Part shown: positions 16,950 through 26,901 of the stretch, one piece after another
Layout: each line of letters begins with the position of its first letter
How positions within the stretch are numbered: the first letter of the stretch is position 1
Assembly: GCF_005503365.1 (NCBI RefSeq)
Contig: NZ_SCML01000007.1
Location: 62,001-126,000, forward strand
Length of the DNA stretch: 64,000 nt
Origin: Hydrogenophaga sp. 2FB
GTDB lineage: Bacteria > Pseudomonadota > Gammaproteobacteria > Burkholderiales > Burkholderiaceae_C
Direction of reading: 5' to 3'
The notes under the pieces: generated by a model
Databases searched by the model: none
Told to the model about the DNA's origin: nothing
Seen by the model: the letters and a program-made list of their open reading frames with translations, nothing else
Position numbers and translations under genes: made by a program

Positions 16950-19013
16950 TCAGGTCGCCAGCGGCAGCAGCGGCACGATCAGCAGCGCCACGATGTTGAT
17001 GATCTTGATCAGGGGGTTCACCGCAGGACCGGCCGTGTCCTTGTAGGGGTCGCCCACGGTGTCGCCGGTCACGGCGGCCTTGTGCGCCTCGCTGCCCTTG
17101 CCGCCGTGGTTTCCGTCTTCGATGTACTTCTTGGCGTTGTCCCACGCACCGCCGCCGGTGCACATGGAAATGGCCACGAACAGACCGGTGACGATGGTGC
17201 CCATGAGCAAGCCGCCCAACGCTTTCGGCCCAAGGAACACGCCCACCAGGATCGGCACCACCACCGGCAGCAGCGAGGGGATCACCATTTCCTTGATGGC
17301 CGCGGTGGTCAGCATGTCGACCGCCTTGCCGTACTCGGGCTTGGCCGTGCCTTCCATGATGCCGGGGATCTCCTTGAACTGGCGGCGCACTTCCACCACC
17401 ACCGAGCCGGCGGCGCGGCCCACGGCCTCCATCGCCATGGCACCGAAGAGGTAAGGAATCATGCCGCCGATGAACAGGCCGATGATCACCATCGGGTCGC
17501 TCAGGTCGAACGTCACCTTGTGGCCGAAGGTCTCCAGCTTGTGGGTGTAGTCGGCGAACAGCACCAGCGCGGCCAGGCCGGCAGAGCCGATGGCGTAGCC
17601 CTTGGTGACGGCTTTGGTGGTGTTGCCCACGGCGTCCAGCGGGTCGGTGATGTCGCGCACGCTGCTGGGCAGCTCGGCCATTTCGGCAATGCCGCCGGCG
17701 TTGTCGGTGATCGGGCCGTACGCGTCGAGCGCGACCACGATGCCGGCCATGCTCAACATGGCGGTCGCGGCGGTGGCAATGCCGTAGAGGCCGCCCAGCG
17801 TGTAGGACGCGATGATGGCCACGCACACGAACAGCACGGGCCAGGCGGTGGAGCGCATGGACACGCCCAGGCCAGCAATGATGTTGGTGCCGTGGCCGGT
17901 GGTGGACGCTTGCGCGATGTGCTTGACCGGGCTGTACTGCGTGCCGGTGTAGAACTCGGTGATCCAGACCAGCGCGGCGGTCAGCACCAGGCCCACGGCA
18001 CAGGCGCCGAACAGGCGCAACTGGCTGCCGGTGGCCGTGATGGCGTTGTCCGGAATGATCCAGCTGGTGACGAACCAGAACGCGATCAGCGAGAGCACGC
18101 CGGCGATGGCCAGGCCCTTGTAGAGCGCGGGCATCACGTTCTTCATGCCCGGGCTGGCCTTGACGAAGAAGCAGCCGATGATGGATGCCAGGATGGACAC
18201 GCCACCGAGCACCAGCGGGTAGAGCACGGCCTGCATCGGCGCGGCGGTGACCATGAGCGCGCCCAGCACCATGGTGGCGATGAGCGTGACCGCGTAGGTC
18301 TCGAACAGGTCGGCCGCCATGCCGGCGCAGTCGCCCACGTTGTCGCCGACGTTGTCGGCGATCACGGCCGGGTTGCGCGGATCGTCTTCCGGAATGCCGG
18401 CTTCCACCTTGCCCACCAGGTCGGCGCCGACGTCAGCGCCTTTGGTGAAGATGCCGCCGCCCAGTCGCGCGAAGATCGAGATGAGCGAGGAGCCGAAGGC
18501 AAAGCCGATCAGCGGGTTGAGCAGCTTGGCGAGGTCGCCCGCCGGTGCGCCGCCACCTTTGCTCAGCAGGAACCAGAAGAACCCGGCCACACCCAGCAGA
18601 CCCAGGCCGACCACCAGCATGCCGGTGATGGCGCCGCCGCGGAACGCCACGTCCAGCGCCGGGCCAATGCCCTTGGTGGCGGCTTGCGCGGTGCGCACGT
18701 TGGCGCGCACCGAGATGTTCATGCCGATGAAGCCGCAAGCCCCCGAGAGCACCGCGCCGAGCACGAAGCCGATCGCGGTGGTGGGGTCAAGGAAGACCCC
18801 GATCAGCACGGCCAGCACCACGCCGACGATGCCAATGGTCTTGTACTGCCGTGCCAGGTAAGCCGCGGCGCCGGTTTGAATGGCCCCGGCGATTTCCTGC
18901 ATGCGGGCGTTGCCCGCGTCCTGAGAAAGAATCCAGCTGCGGGACCAGAAGCCGTAGATCACGGCCACGAGTCCACACACCAACGCAAAGATCAGCGCAG
19001 ATTGTCCAACCAT
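16950..19013 (-). CDS. hppA: K+-independent H+-translocating membrane pyrophosphatase
   Basis: A 687-residue, many-helix membrane protein. The pyrophosphate-binding [13 protein letters not shown] motif and the [19 protein letters not shown] segment are intact, as are the C-terminal acidic repeats ([27 protein letters not shown]). The sequence [10 protein letters not shown] carries a lysine where K+-dependent enzymes have alanine, which places it in the K+-independent proton-pumping class. It couples pyrophosphate hydrolysis to proton export. The start at 19013 has AGGAGT upstream. It is divergent from the soluble pyrophosphatase gene, so the two PPi-consuming enzymes share a roughly 300-base control region. 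Confidence 0.95.
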   Translation of the reverse strand: MVGQSALIFALVCGLVAVIYGFWSRSWILSQDAGNARMQEIAGAIQTGAAAYLARQYKTIGIVGVVLAVLIGVFLDPTTAIGFVLGAVLSGACGFIGMNISVRANVRTAQAATKGIGPALDVAFRGGAITGMLVVGLGLLGVAGFFWFLLSKGGGAPAGDLAKLLNPLIGFAFGSSLISIFARLGGGIFTKGADVGADLVGKVEAGIPEDDPRNPAVIADNVGDNVGDCAGMAADLFETYAVTLIATMVLGALMVTAAPMQAVLYPLVLGGVSILASIIGCFFVKASPGMKNVMPALYKGLAIAGVLSLIAFWFVTSWIIPDNAITATGSQLRLFGACAVGLVLTAALVWITEFYTGTQYSPVKHIAQASTTGHGTNIIAGLGVSMRSTAWPVLFVCVAIIASYTLGGLYGIATAATAMLSMAGIVVALDAYGPITDNAGGIAEMAELPSSVRDITDPLDAVGNTTKAVTKGYAIGSAGLAALVLFADYTHKLETFGHKVTFDLSDPMVIIGLFIGGMIPYLFGAMAMEAVGRAAGSVVVEVRRQFKEIPGIMEGTAKPEYGKAVDMLTTAAIKEMVIPSLLPVVVPILVGVFLGPKALGGLLMGTIVTGLFVAISMCTGGGAWDNAKKYIEDGNHGGKGSEAHKAAVTGDTVGDPYKDTAGPAVNPLIKIINIVALLIVPLLPLAT

Positions 19014-19225
19014 CAGATTTACTCCTGCTCGTTTTCGACTTGGAGGGGGCAACGCCTCCGGGGATGCCCCCGCTGCGTTGCTTCCTCGCTGCCGGTGGGC
19101 GCTGCGTTGCACAGCGTCGAGACAGGGCGATTGGCCAACGCTATGAATTTAATGGCAATTGCGCAAATGCGTGTGACCGTGGCGCGGGAAGTCAGCTTCG
19201 AATCAGTAAAATCAGGGTAAATCCT

Positions 19226-19260
19226 AGGCGCGTCGGACTTGTCCGGACGCGCCTTTGTTT
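19226..19260 (+). promoter_or_regulatory. Terminator-like hairpin in the ppa leader
   Basis: AGGCGCGTC-GGA, a short loop, and TCCGGACGCGCCT pair with one bulge and are followed by TTTGTTT. It lies about 55 bases before the ppa ATG. The upstream gene (hppA) is on the other strand, so no plus-strand gene needs termination here. It could be an attenuator in the ppa leader or the end of a short unannotated RNA starting in 19020-19220. I see no recognisable riboswitch core. Confidence 0.5.
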
Positions 19261-19312
19261 ACCCGCCGGTCTCCGGACGAATCCTTTCGTTTCAACTACC
19301 TCCCACAACACC

Positions 19313-19852
19313 ATGGCTCTCGACAACGTCACTCCCGGAAAAAACGTGCCCGAATCGTTCAACGTGATCATCGAAATCCCGATGAACGCCGACCCGATCA
19401 AGTACGAGGTGGACAAGGAAACCGGTGCGATCTTCGTGGACCGCTTCATGAGCACCGCCATGCACTACCCGACCAACTACGGTTATGTGCCCAAGACGAT
19501 CTCGGGCGACGGCGACCCGGTGGACGTGCTGGTGATCACGCCCGTGCCGCTGATCCCCGGCGTGGTCGTGCCTTGCCGCGCGATCGGCATCCTGAAGATG
19601 CAGGACGAAGCCGGTGAAGATGGCAAGGTGCTGGCCGTGCCGACCGACAAGATCCTGTCGATCTACACCCAGTGGCAAAAGCCCGAAGACCTGAACCCGA
19701 TGCGCCTGAACACCATCCAGCACTTCTTCGAGCACTACAAGGACCTGGAACCCGGCAAGTGGGTGAAGGTGATCGGCTGGGAAGGCAAGGACGCCGCCCA
19801 CCAGGAAATTCTGGACGGCATCGCCAACTACGAAAAAGCGAACAAGGCCTGA
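19313..19852 (+). CDS. ppa: Soluble inorganic pyrophosphatase (family I)
   Basis: A 179-residue family I pyrophosphatase. Key segments are [44 protein letters not shown], which carries the metal-binding aspartates, and a late [11 protein letters not shown]. It hydrolyses cytoplasmic pyrophosphate to drive biosynthesis. It is divergent from the membrane pyrophosphatase hppA, an unusual pairing of energy-wasting and energy-conserving enzymes for one substrate. A hairpin with a T-rich tail occupies its leader. Confidence 0.96.
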   Translation: MALDNVTPGKNVPESFNVIIEIPMNADPIKYEVDKETGAIFVDRFMSTAMHYPTNYGYVPKTISGDGDPVDVLVITPVPLIPGVVVPCRAIGILKMQDEAGEDGKVLAVPTDKILSIYTQWQKPEDLNPMRLNTIQHFFEHYKDLEPGKWVKVIGWEGKDAAHQEILDGIANYEKANKA

Positions 19853-19872
19853 TCGGCCCCATTCGCCATTCA

Positions 19873-19891
19873 TTCAGGGCATGGCCCTGAA
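19873..19891. terminator. Inverted repeat between ppa and the FemAB-like gene
   Basis: TTCAGGGC, a three-base loop and GCCCTGAA form a perfect short stem between two convergent genes, partly over the FemAB-like stop. There is no T run on either side, so its use as a terminator is only a guess. Confidence 0.35.
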
Positions 19892-21046
19892 CGGATTTCG
19901 CAAGGCCAGGTGATCGAGGTACTCCCCGATCCCCTGGCCTTCGCGTTTCAGGAAGCGGTCCACCGCGTCGGCGAACGCCGGGTGCGCCAGCCAGTGGGCG
20001 CTGGTGGTCTTGACCGGGAGCAGGGCGCGCGCCATCTTGTGCTCGCCCTGGGCACCGCCTTCGAAGCGCGCGAAGCCGTTCAGGAGGCACCAGATCAGCG
20101 GCTGGTAGTAACACGCCTCGAAGTGCAGGCAGTCCACCCGCTCCAGCGCACCCCAGTAGCGCCCGTAGGCGGTGAGGGTGGTGCTGTCGATGCCGATCAG
20201 GCTGCAGGCGATTGGGCCGCCTTCGCGCTCGGCGACGAAGAGCAGCCAGTGCTCCGGCATGGTCTGTGCCATGCGGTGGAAGAAGTCGCGGCTCAGGTAG
20301 GGTGCGTTGCCGTGTTCGAGGTAGGTGCGTTCGTAGCAGCGGTAGAAAAAGTCCCAGTCAGCGTCTGAAATGTCGCTGCCGCGCGACCAGCGAAAGCGCA
20401 CGCCAGCCTCGTGCACCTTGCGCCGCTCCTGCCGGATCTTCTTGCGTTTTTCCTGCTGCAGGCTGGCGAGGAAGTGGTCGAAATCCCGGAAGGGTGCGGC
20501 GCTGGTGGCGTCTTCGTTCTGCCAATGGAACTGCACGGTGTGGCGCAGCATCAGCCCGGCGGCTTCGCACGCTGCGATGTCGTGCGCTTGCGCGAACAGC
20601 AGGTGCAGCGATGACAGGTTTTCTTCCTGCGCATGGTCGATGAGTGCCTTCACCAGCGCCGTGCGGGCCTGGGCATCGCGCGCCAGCAAGCGCGCCCCGG
20701 GCACCGGCGTGAACGGCACGGCCACCAAAGCCTTGGGGTAGTAGCCCAGCCCGTGCTGCTCGTAGGCGTTGGCCCAGGCCCAGTCGAACACGTACTCGCC
20801 GTACGAATGGCTCTTCAGGTACATCGGGCAAGCCGCTTGCAGCTCCTCGCCACGCCACAGCGTCACGAACTGCGCTTGCCAGCCGGTGGTCGCGCACGCG
20901 CTGCCGCTCTCGTGCAACGCGCTCAGGTACTCGTGGCGCATGAACGGGCTGGGGTCGGGCTCGAGCGCGAGCAACGCGTTCCAGGCGCGCGCGCCGATCT
21001 CCCGCGGCGATCCGAAGACCCGGGTGACATAATCGTTTTCAGCCAA
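19874..21046 (-). CDS. FemAB-like GNAT-fold protein (PF04339 family)
   Basis: A 390-residue protein of the PF04339 family, described as peptidoglycan-biosynthesis/FemAB-like acyltransferases. Characteristic parts are FMRHEYLSALHESGSA near the start, ACPMYLKSHSYGEYVFDWAWANAY, the basic QQEKRKKIRQERRKVHEAG helix, and FEACYYQPLIWCLLNGFARFEGGAQGEHKMARA late in the chain. Members are widespread in proteobacteria but their substrate has not been settled. It is divergent from nadE (56 bases apart). Confidence 0.85.
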   Translation of the reverse strand: MAENDYVTRVFGSPREIGARAWNALLALEPDPSPFMRHEYLSALHESGSACATTGWQAQFVTLWRGEELQAACPMYLKSHSYGEYVFDWAWANAYEQHGLGYYPKALVAVPFTPVPGARLLARDAQARTALVKALIDHAQEENLSSLHLLFAQAHDIAACEAAGLMLRHTVQFHWQNEDATSAAPFRDFDHFLASLQQEKRKKIRQERRKVHEAGVRFRWSRGSDISDADWDFFYRCYERTYLEHGNAPYLSRDFFHRMAQTMPEHWLLFVAEREGGPIACSLIGIDSTTLTAYGRYWGALERVDCLHFEACYYQPLIWCLLNGFARFEGGAQGEHKMARALLPVKTTSAHWLAHPAFADAVDRFLKREGQGIGEYLDHLALRNPFRAMP

Positions 21047-21102
21047 TCACGGCTCCCGGCCACCGCTTCTTCGCGGCATCTCCAGCCAGATTCCCAGACC
21101 TC

Positions 21103-22779
21103 ATGACTCTCTCCATTTGCGTGGCTCAACTCAATTTCGTGGTGGGCGACATGGTGGGCAACGCCCGCAGAATCGTCGACGCTGCCACGCAGGCCCATGC
21201 GCGCGGCGCCCGCCTGCTGCTCACGCCCGAACTCGCGCTCTGCGGCTATGCGGCCGAAGACCTGTTCCTGCGGCCCGCCTTCATCGACGCCTGTGATGAT
21301 GCCCTCAAAGTGATCGCGAGCGGCACGGCCCACCTCAAAGGCCTGCACATCGTGGTGGGACATCCGGCGCGCGCGGGCGAGACGATCGAACGGCGCGAGC
21401 GCAGCGTGGCCGTGGCCTACCTGCACAACGCGGCGAGCGTGCTCTGCGAAGGCCGCGTGACCCACACCTACGCCAAGCGCGAACTGCCCAACTACCAGGT
21501 GTTTGACGAACGCCGCTACTTCGTGCCCGGCCAGGGCACGTGCGTGATCGACGTGGACGGCGTGCGCGTGGGCTTGCTGATCTGCGAAGACGCCTGGTTC
21601 GACGCGCCCGCGGCCGACGCGAAGGCCGCTGGCGCCGAGCTGCTGGCGGTCATCAACGCATCGCCGTTTCACGCGGGCAAGGGCGGCGAGCGTGAAGCCA
21701 CCATGCGCGAGCGCGTGCGCTCCACCGGCCTGCCGCTGCTGTACGCCCATCTCGTGGGTGGGCAGGACGAGATCGTGTTCGAAGGCCGCAGCTTCGTGCT
21801 GGGCGCCGATGGCGCGCTCGCGGGCCGTGCGGTGAGTTTTGAAGAAGCCTTGTTTGACGTTGCGTTCAAGCGCCAGGACGCGGGCTGGCAGATCACTGCC
21901 GAGACCGACCGCGCCCACAGCCCGGAGGCCGATCTGTGGCACGCACTCGTGCTGGGTGTGCGCGATTACCTGGGCAAGAATGGCTTTCCCGGCGCGATCC
22001 TCGGGCTCTCGGGCGGTATCGATTCGGCCCTGGTGCTGGCGATCGCGGTCGATGCCCTGGGCAAGGACAAGGTGCGCACGGTGATGATGCCGTCGCCCTA
22101 CACGGCCGACATTTCCTGGATCGACGCGCGCGACATGGCCGCGCGCATGGGCGTGCGCTACGACGAGATCGCCATCGCGCCGCAATTCGAGGCCTTCAAG
22201 GCCAGCCTGGCGAGCGAGTTCGCCGGCCTGCCCGAAGATACGACCGAAGAAAACCTGCAGGCGCGCATCCGCGGCACCTTGCTCATGGCCTTGTCCAACA
22301 AGTTCGGCAGCATCGTGCTGACCACCGGCAACAAGAGCGAAATGGCCACGGGCTACTGCACGCTGTACGGCGACATGGCGGGCGGTTTTGCCGTCATCAA
22401 GGACGTGGCCAAGACCATGGTGTTCAAGCTCGCGCGCTGGCGCAACGCGCACGACCCGTACGGCACGGGCGCCGACCCGATCCCCGATCGCATCATCACG
22501 CGCCCGCCCAGCGCCGAGCTGCGGCCCGACCAGAAAGACCAGGACAGCCTGCCCGAATACGCCGTGCTCGACGCCATCATCGAGCGCTACATGGAAAACG
22601 ACCAGAGCCCGGACAGCATCGTGGCGGCCGGCTTCGCGCGCGCCGACGTCGACAAGGTGGTGCGCCTGATCCGCATCAACGAATACAAGCGCCGCCAGGC
22701 GCCCGTGGGCATTCGCGTGACGCACCGCAGCTTCGGCAAAGACTGGCGCTACCCGATCACGAGCAAATACCGCGCATGA
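21103..22779 (+). CDS. nadE: Glutamine-dependent NAD+ synthetase
   Basis: A 558-residue two-domain enzyme. The N-terminal nitrilase-type glutaminase (about 1-260) shows its Glu-Lys-Cys triad in LTPELALCGY, YAKRELPNYQ and LLICEDAWF. The C-terminal synthetase carries the PP-loop LGLSGGIDSALVLAIA and TTGNKSEMATGYCTLYGDMAGGFAV. It amidates deamido-NAD with ammonia released from glutamine. A candidate -10 (CATAAT, 21028-21033) lies upstream. The PII gene follows after 66 bases. Confidence 0.97.
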   Translation: MTLSICVAQLNFVVGDMVGNARRIVDAATQAHARGARLLLTPELALCGYAAEDLFLRPAFIDACDDALKVIASGTAHLKGLHIVVGHPARAGETIERRERSVAVAYLHNAASVLCEGRVTHTYAKRELPNYQVFDERRYFVPGQGTCVIDVDGVRVGLLICEDAWFDAPAADAKAAGAELLAVINASPFHAGKGGEREATMRERVRSTGLPLLYAHLVGGQDEIVFEGRSFVLGADGALAGRAVSFEEALFDVAFKRQDAGWQITAETDRAHSPEADLWHALVLGVRDYLGKNGFPGAILGLSGGIDSALVLAIAVDALGKDKVRTVMMPSPYTADISWIDARDMAARMGVRYDEIAIAPQFEAFKASLASEFAGLPEDTTEENLQARIRGTLLMALSNKFGSIVLTTGNKSEMATGYCTLYGDMAGGFAVIKDVAKTMVFKLARWRNAHDPYGTGADPIPDRIITRPPSAELRPDQKDQDSLPEYAVLDAIIERYMENDQSPDSIVAAGFARADVDKVVRLIRINEYKRRQAPVGIRVTHRSFGKDWRYPITSKYRA

Positions 22780-23184
<405 letters not shown>

Positions 23185-23185
23185 G

Positions 23186-23773
23186 TCAGATCGCTTCGAT
23201 GCGCGGCGCGGGTGAAAAGCCCGCGGACTGCACCAGCTCGGGCAGCAAGGTCGCAATGTCGTCGCCCACGCGGATGAGGTCCATCTGCCACTCGTTCATG
23301 AACGCCTGCTCGACACCCGCGCGCAGGAACGTCATCAAACCATCGTAGTAACCCGCCACGTTGAGCAGGCCCACGGGCTTGTCGTGGTAGCCGAGCTGGC
23401 GCCAGGTCCAGACCTCGAAAAACTCCTCGAACGTGCCGATGCCGCCCGGCAGCGCCAGGAAGGCGTCGGCCCGCTCCGCCATCATGCGTTTGCGCTCGTG
23501 CATGGTGTCCACCACGTGCAATTCGGTGCAGCCGTTGTGCGCCCATTCCTTCTCGACCAGCGCCTTGGGGATGATGCCGACCACGCGCCCACCCGCGGCC
23601 AGCGTGGCTTCGGCCACCACGCCCATGAGGCCGTTGCGGCCGCCGCCGTATACCAACTGGCCGCCATGACCACCGATCCACTCACCGATGGCCCGCGCCG
23701 TTTCGGCGAAGGCGGGATCGACGCCCGGGCGGGAGCCGCAATAGACACACAGGGAAAAGGTGGGATCGGTCAT
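23186..23773 (-). CDS. LOG-family protein (TIGR00730; cytokinin riboside 5'-monophosphate phosphoribohydrolase-like)
   Basis: A 195-residue Rossmann-like protein with the two LOG signatures, VYGGGRNGLMG and LPGGIGTFEEFFEVWTW, and an MHERKRMM motif between them. LOG enzymes release the base from nucleoside 5'-monophosphates; in bacteria the physiological substrate may be AMP or other nucleotides rather than cytokinins. I start at MTDPTFSLCVYCGS (23773), since conserved sequence begins at once and the longer frame adds nothing. dgkA lies upstream on the same strand, 25 bases away. Confidence 0.9.
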   Translation of the reverse strand: MTDPTFSLCVYCGSRPGVDPAFAETARAIGEWIGGHGGQLVYGGGRNGLMGVVAEATLAAGGRVVGIIPKALVEKEWAHNGCTELHVVDTMHERKRMMAERADAFLALPGGIGTFEEFFEVWTWRQLGYHDKPVGLLNVAGYYDGLMTFLRAGVEQAFMNEWQMDLIRVGDDIATLLPELVQSAGFSPAPRIEAI

Positions 23774-23798
23774 CGGCAGAAAAAAAGTTTGTTGTTGT

Positions 23799-24197
23799 TC
23801 AGGCCCAGCGCGCCCACAGGGCAGCCAACCAGATGCCACCACACAGCAGCAGGCTCAGCAGCACGGCGGCGCTGCCCATGTCCTTGGCGCGCTTGGACAG
23901 GTCGTGCCACTCGGGGCTGATGCGGTCGATGGCGGTTTCAATGCCGGTGTTGAGCAGTTCGACCACCATCACCAGCACTACCGCCGCGCAAAGCAGGGCG
24001 ACTTCCACCCAGGTCTGGCCGAGCCAGAAGGCAGCCGGGATCAGGACCACCGCCGCCAACGCTTCCTGGCGAAAGGCGGTCTCGCCCCAGCCCGCGCGCA
24101 GGCCGGCCAGGGAGTAGCCGAAGGCGTGGGCCATGCGGGACAGGCCGGTGCGCCGCTTTTGCGCATCGACCGGTTCTTGGGGCGGGAGGGCACTCAT
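23799..24197 (-). CDS. dgkA: Diacylglycerol kinase
   Basis: A 132-residue membrane enzyme with three helices after an amphipathic N-terminus. The family core is present: GLRAGWGETAFRQE, VELLNTGIETAIDRISPEWH with the conserved glutamates, and SKRAKDMGSAAV. It phosphorylates diacylglycerol at the inner membrane, recycling lipid released by membrane-derived glycan synthesis. The ATG at 24197 overlaps the stop of the RDD gene by four bases, so it is probably translated by coupling. The LOG-family gene follows. Confidence 0.93.
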   Translation of the reverse strand: MSALPPQEPVDAQKRRTGLSRMAHAFGYSLAGLRAGWGETAFRQEALAAVVLIPAAFWLGQTWVEVALLCAAVVLVMVVELLNTGIETAIDRISPEWHDLSKRAKDMGSAAVLLSLLLCGGIWLAALWARWA

Positions 24198-24712
24198 TTT
24201 TTGGCGGGCGCAAGGTGGTGCACCAGCCGCGTGCCGGCCAGCGCGTCGTGCAGGAACTGGCGCTGCGGGTGAAAGCGCGAGAGCAGGGCCCAGATCGCGA
24301 TCCAGCCGATCAGCAGCACCGTCAACTCGCCGCCCGGCAGGTTGAACAGGCCGGAGACGGCCAGCGGCGGCAGCAGCCACAGCCAGGACAGCAGGTAGCG
24401 CAGCAGCGCGCGCGGCTGGGACAGCGGCTGGCCGTTGCGGTCGACGACGCGGATGTGCCAGGTCTTCATGGCCAGGGTCTGGCCCTTGGCCCAGAACCAG
24501 GTGAAGTAGATGCCGAACACCACGAACAGAAACGCCTGCTGGGCGTGCCGGTTGTCCAGCGCGTGCCGGGTCTGCGTGAGGGTGGAAAACAGGTAGCTCG
24601 CGAGGAAGACGACGCCAAACATCAACATGCCTTCGTAGAGCCAGCAGGCCATGCGGCGGCGCAGGGAAGGCGCCATCAGCGCAGGGTGGTTGTCCGGGGT
24701 GTGGTCGGTCAT
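24194..24712 (-). CDS. RDD-family membrane protein
   Basis: A 172-residue protein with about four hydrophobic segments. It starts with a polar stretch and then RRRMACWLYEGMLMFGVVF, the usual RDD first helix, with GQTLAMKTWHIRVVDRNGQPL, a typical mid-protein motif, and an Arg/Asp pair pattern near the end (FLHDALAGTRLV). The function of RDD proteins is mostly unknown; transport has been suggested for some. I start at MTDHTPDNHPAL (24712). It is divergent from ilvB and is followed by dgkA with a four-base overlap. Confidence 0.85.
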   Translation of the reverse strand: MTDHTPDNHPALMAPSLRRRMACWLYEGMLMFGVVFLASYLFSTLTQTRHALDNRHAQQAFLFVVFGIYFTWFWAKGQTLAMKTWHIRVVDRNGQPLSQPRALLRYLLSWLWLLPPLAVSGLFNLPGGELTVLLIGWIAIWALLSRFHPQRQFLHDALAGTRLVHHLAPAKK

Positions 24713-24835
24713 GGAGAGCGGGGTCGCGGCGCGGGCGCGCGCATCGAAAAACGGAGCGGCGATTGTCGCATCGCCAAAAAACAAGGCCGAAAAGAGGCTT
24801 TGACGGACGCCGGGCGCAACTTCCCCGTGTTGCAG

Positions 24836-24844
24836 TGCGATAAT
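24836..24844 (+). promoter_or_regulatory. Candidate extended -10 promoter for ilvB
   Basis: TGCGATAAT fits the extended -10 pattern TGnTATAAT. It stands about 150 bases before the ilvB start in the only long gap between RDD and ilvB. There is no convincing -35. A 27-codon frame (24891-24974) lies in the leader but is not rich in branched-chain codons. Confidence 0.4.
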
Positions 24845-24996
24845 CCCGGCTGCAATTCAAAAAGGCAAACGGATCAAGGTCCGGCGGGGTATGTGCCCGT
24901 CCATGGCCATTGGTCTCAAGTCTCGACACCGCTTCACAAGAGTTGGTCTAGAGGCACCCAAGGTTTTTCGTTAGAGAAATTCTCGAAAGGTTCATC

Positions 24997-26781
24997 ATGG
25001 ACATCAGCAAGGCCGAACTGGCCTCGGCTGCCGCAGCGCAATCCAGCGCCGGCTCAGCCACACAAGAACTCCGCGGCGCAGAAATCCTGATCAAGGCCCT
25101 CCAGGCCGAGCAGGTGAAGTACATCTGGGGCTACCCCGGTGGTGCTGTGCTGCACATCTACGACGCTTTCTACAAGCAGGACACCATCCAGCACGTGCTG
25201 GTGCGCCACGAGCAGGCGGCGGTGCACGCGGCCGACGGCTATGCGCGCGCCACCGGCGACGTGGGCGTGGCGCTGGTCACCTCCGGCCCTGGCCTGACCA
25301 ATGCCGTCACCGGCATCGCCACCGCCTACATGGACAGCATCCCGATGGTGATCATCTCCGGCCAGGTGCCCACGGCCGCCATTGGCCTGGACGCCTTCCA
25401 GGAGTGCGACACCGTCGGCATCACGCGCCCCATCGTCAAGCACAACTTCCTGGTCAAGGACGCGCGCGACATGGCCTCGGTGATGAAGAAGGCCTTCCAC
25501 ATCGCCCGCAGCGGCCGCCCTGGCCCGGTCGTGGTGGACGTGCCGAAGGATGTGTCCTTCAACAAGGTGCCGTACAACGGTTATCCTGAGTCGGTGGAAA
25601 TGCGCTCCTACAACCCGGCGCGCAAGGGCCATGGCGGCCAGATCCGCAAGGCGCTGCAGCTGCTGCTGGCGGCCAAGCGGCCTTACATCTACACCGGCGG
25701 CGGCGTGCTGCTGGGCAATGCCACGAACGAGCTGCGCACGCTGGTGGACTTGCTGGGCTACCCCGTCACGAACACGCTGATGGGCCTGGGTGCCTACCCG
25801 GCGTCGGACCGCAAGTTCCTCGGCATGCTGGGCATGCACGGCACGATCGAAGCCAACAACGCCATGCAGAACTGCGACGTGCTGCTGGCCGTGGGCGCGC
25901 GCTTTGACGACCGCGTGATCGGCAACCCCAAGCACTTCGCCCAGAACGAACGCAAGATCATCCACATCGACATCGACCCGTCGAGCATCTCCAAGCGCGT
26001 CAAGGTCGATGTGCCCATCGTCGGTGACGTCAAGGATGTGCTGACCGAGCTGATCAACATGGTGCGCGAGAGCACCACGCGCCCCGATGCAACCGCTCTG
26101 GGTGAGTGGTGGAAGACCATCGAGACCTGGCGCTCGAAGGACTGCCTGAAGTACGACCGCGGCAACACCGACGTGATCAAGCCGCAATACGTGGTGGAAA
26201 CGCTGTGGAACATGACCAAGGACGCGGATGTGTACATCACGTCCGACGTCGGTCAGCACCAGATGTGGGCCGCGCAGTACTACCGCTTTGACGAACCCCG
26301 CCGCTGGATCAACTCCGGCGGCCTGGGCACCATGGGCGTGGGCATTCCCTATGCCATGGGTATCAAGCTGGCAAAGCCCGATGCCGAGGTGTTCACCATC
26401 ACCGGCGAAGGCTCGGTGCAGATGAACATCCAGGAGCTGTCCACCTGCTTCCAATACAACACGCCGATCAAGATCTGCTCGTTGAACAACCGCTACCTCG
26501 GCATGGTTCGGCAGTGGCAGGAGATCGATTACGAAGGCCGTTACAGCCACAGCTACATGGACGCGCTGCCCAACTTCGTGAAGCTTGCCGAGGCTTATGG
26601 CCACGTCGGCATGCTGATCGAAAAGCCGCAGGATGTGGAGCCGGCACTGCGTGAGGCGCGAAAGCTCAAGGACCGCACTGTGTTCATGGACTTCCGCACC
26701 GACCCGACGGAGAACGTGTTCCCCATGGTCAAGGCTGGCAAGGGCATCACCGAGATGCTGCTGGGTTCCGAAGACCTGTAA
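24997..26781 (+). CDS. ilvB: Acetolactate synthase large (catalytic) subunit
   Basis: A 594-residue ThDP enzyme. The catalytic glutamate lies in VRHEQAAVHAADGYARATG. FAD-domain segments follow, and the ThDP/Mg motif starts at ITGEGSVQMNIQELST and runs to NNRYLGMVRQWQ. It forms acetolactate from pyruvate, or acetohydroxybutyrate with 2-oxobutyrate, the committed step to valine, leucine and isoleucine. It pairs with ilvN 120 bases downstream and ilvC after that. A purine-rich GAAAGG precedes the ATG. The leader of about 280 bases after the divergent RDD gene leaves room for control, but no attenuator was found. Confidence 0.97.
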   Translation: MDISKAELASAAAAQSSAGSATQELRGAEILIKALQAEQVKYIWGYPGGAVLHIYDAFYKQDTIQHVLVRHEQAAVHAADGYARATGDVGVALVTSGPGLTNAVTGIATAYMDSIPMVIISGQVPTAAIGLDAFQECDTVGITRPIVKHNFLVKDARDMASVMKKAFHIARSGRPGPVVVDVPKDVSFNKVPYNGYPESVEMRSYNPARKGHGGQIRKALQLLLAAKRPYIYTGGGVLLGNATNELRTLVDLLGYPVTNTLMGLGAYPASDRKFLGMLGMHGTIEANNAMQNCDVLLAVGARFDDRVIGNPKHFAQNERKIIHIDIDPSSISKRVKVDVPIVGDVKDVLTELINMVRESTTRPDATALGEWWKTIETWRSKDCLKYDRGNTDVIKPQYVVETLWNMTKDADVYITSDVGQHQMWAAQYYRFDEPRRWINSGGLGTMGVGIPYAMGIKLAKPDAEVFTITGEGSVQMNIQELSTCFQYNTPIKICSLNNRYLGMVRQWQEIDYEGRYSHSYMDALPNFVKLAEAYGHVGMLIEKPQDVEPALREARKLKDRTVFMDFRTDPTENVFPMVKAGKGITEMLLGSEDL

Positions 26782-26850
26782 ACACCCAAGCGAAGCGGCG
26801 ACAGACACCTCGTCGCTTCATCCCCTTAGACGAATCTATTGTCCGTCGAG

Positions 26851-26872
26851 CCTGCGCATTACCGTGCGCAGG
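26851..26872 (+). repeat. Intercistronic hairpin between ilvB and ilvN
   Basis: CCTGCGCA-TTACCG-TGCGCAGG is a perfect 8-base stem with a six-base loop, 30 bases before the ilvN start. No T run follows, so it is not a terminator. It may protect the transcript end or tune relative expression of the two subunits. Confidence 0.5.
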
Positions 26873-26901
26873 GGAGGGCGGCGAAAAGAGGAATCGCACT
26901 T

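Noticed and set aside
16641-19220. Long plus-strand frame (over 850 codons) opposite hppA
   Set aside because: It is the shadow of the hppA gene: His/Gln/Gly/Asp-rich with no recognisable motif, while hppA itself is clear.
24891-24974. A 27-codon frame in the ilvB leader, as a possible attenuator peptide
   Set aside because: It has only scattered Ile, Leu and Val codons (no run), and no strong terminator hairpin separates it from ilvB.
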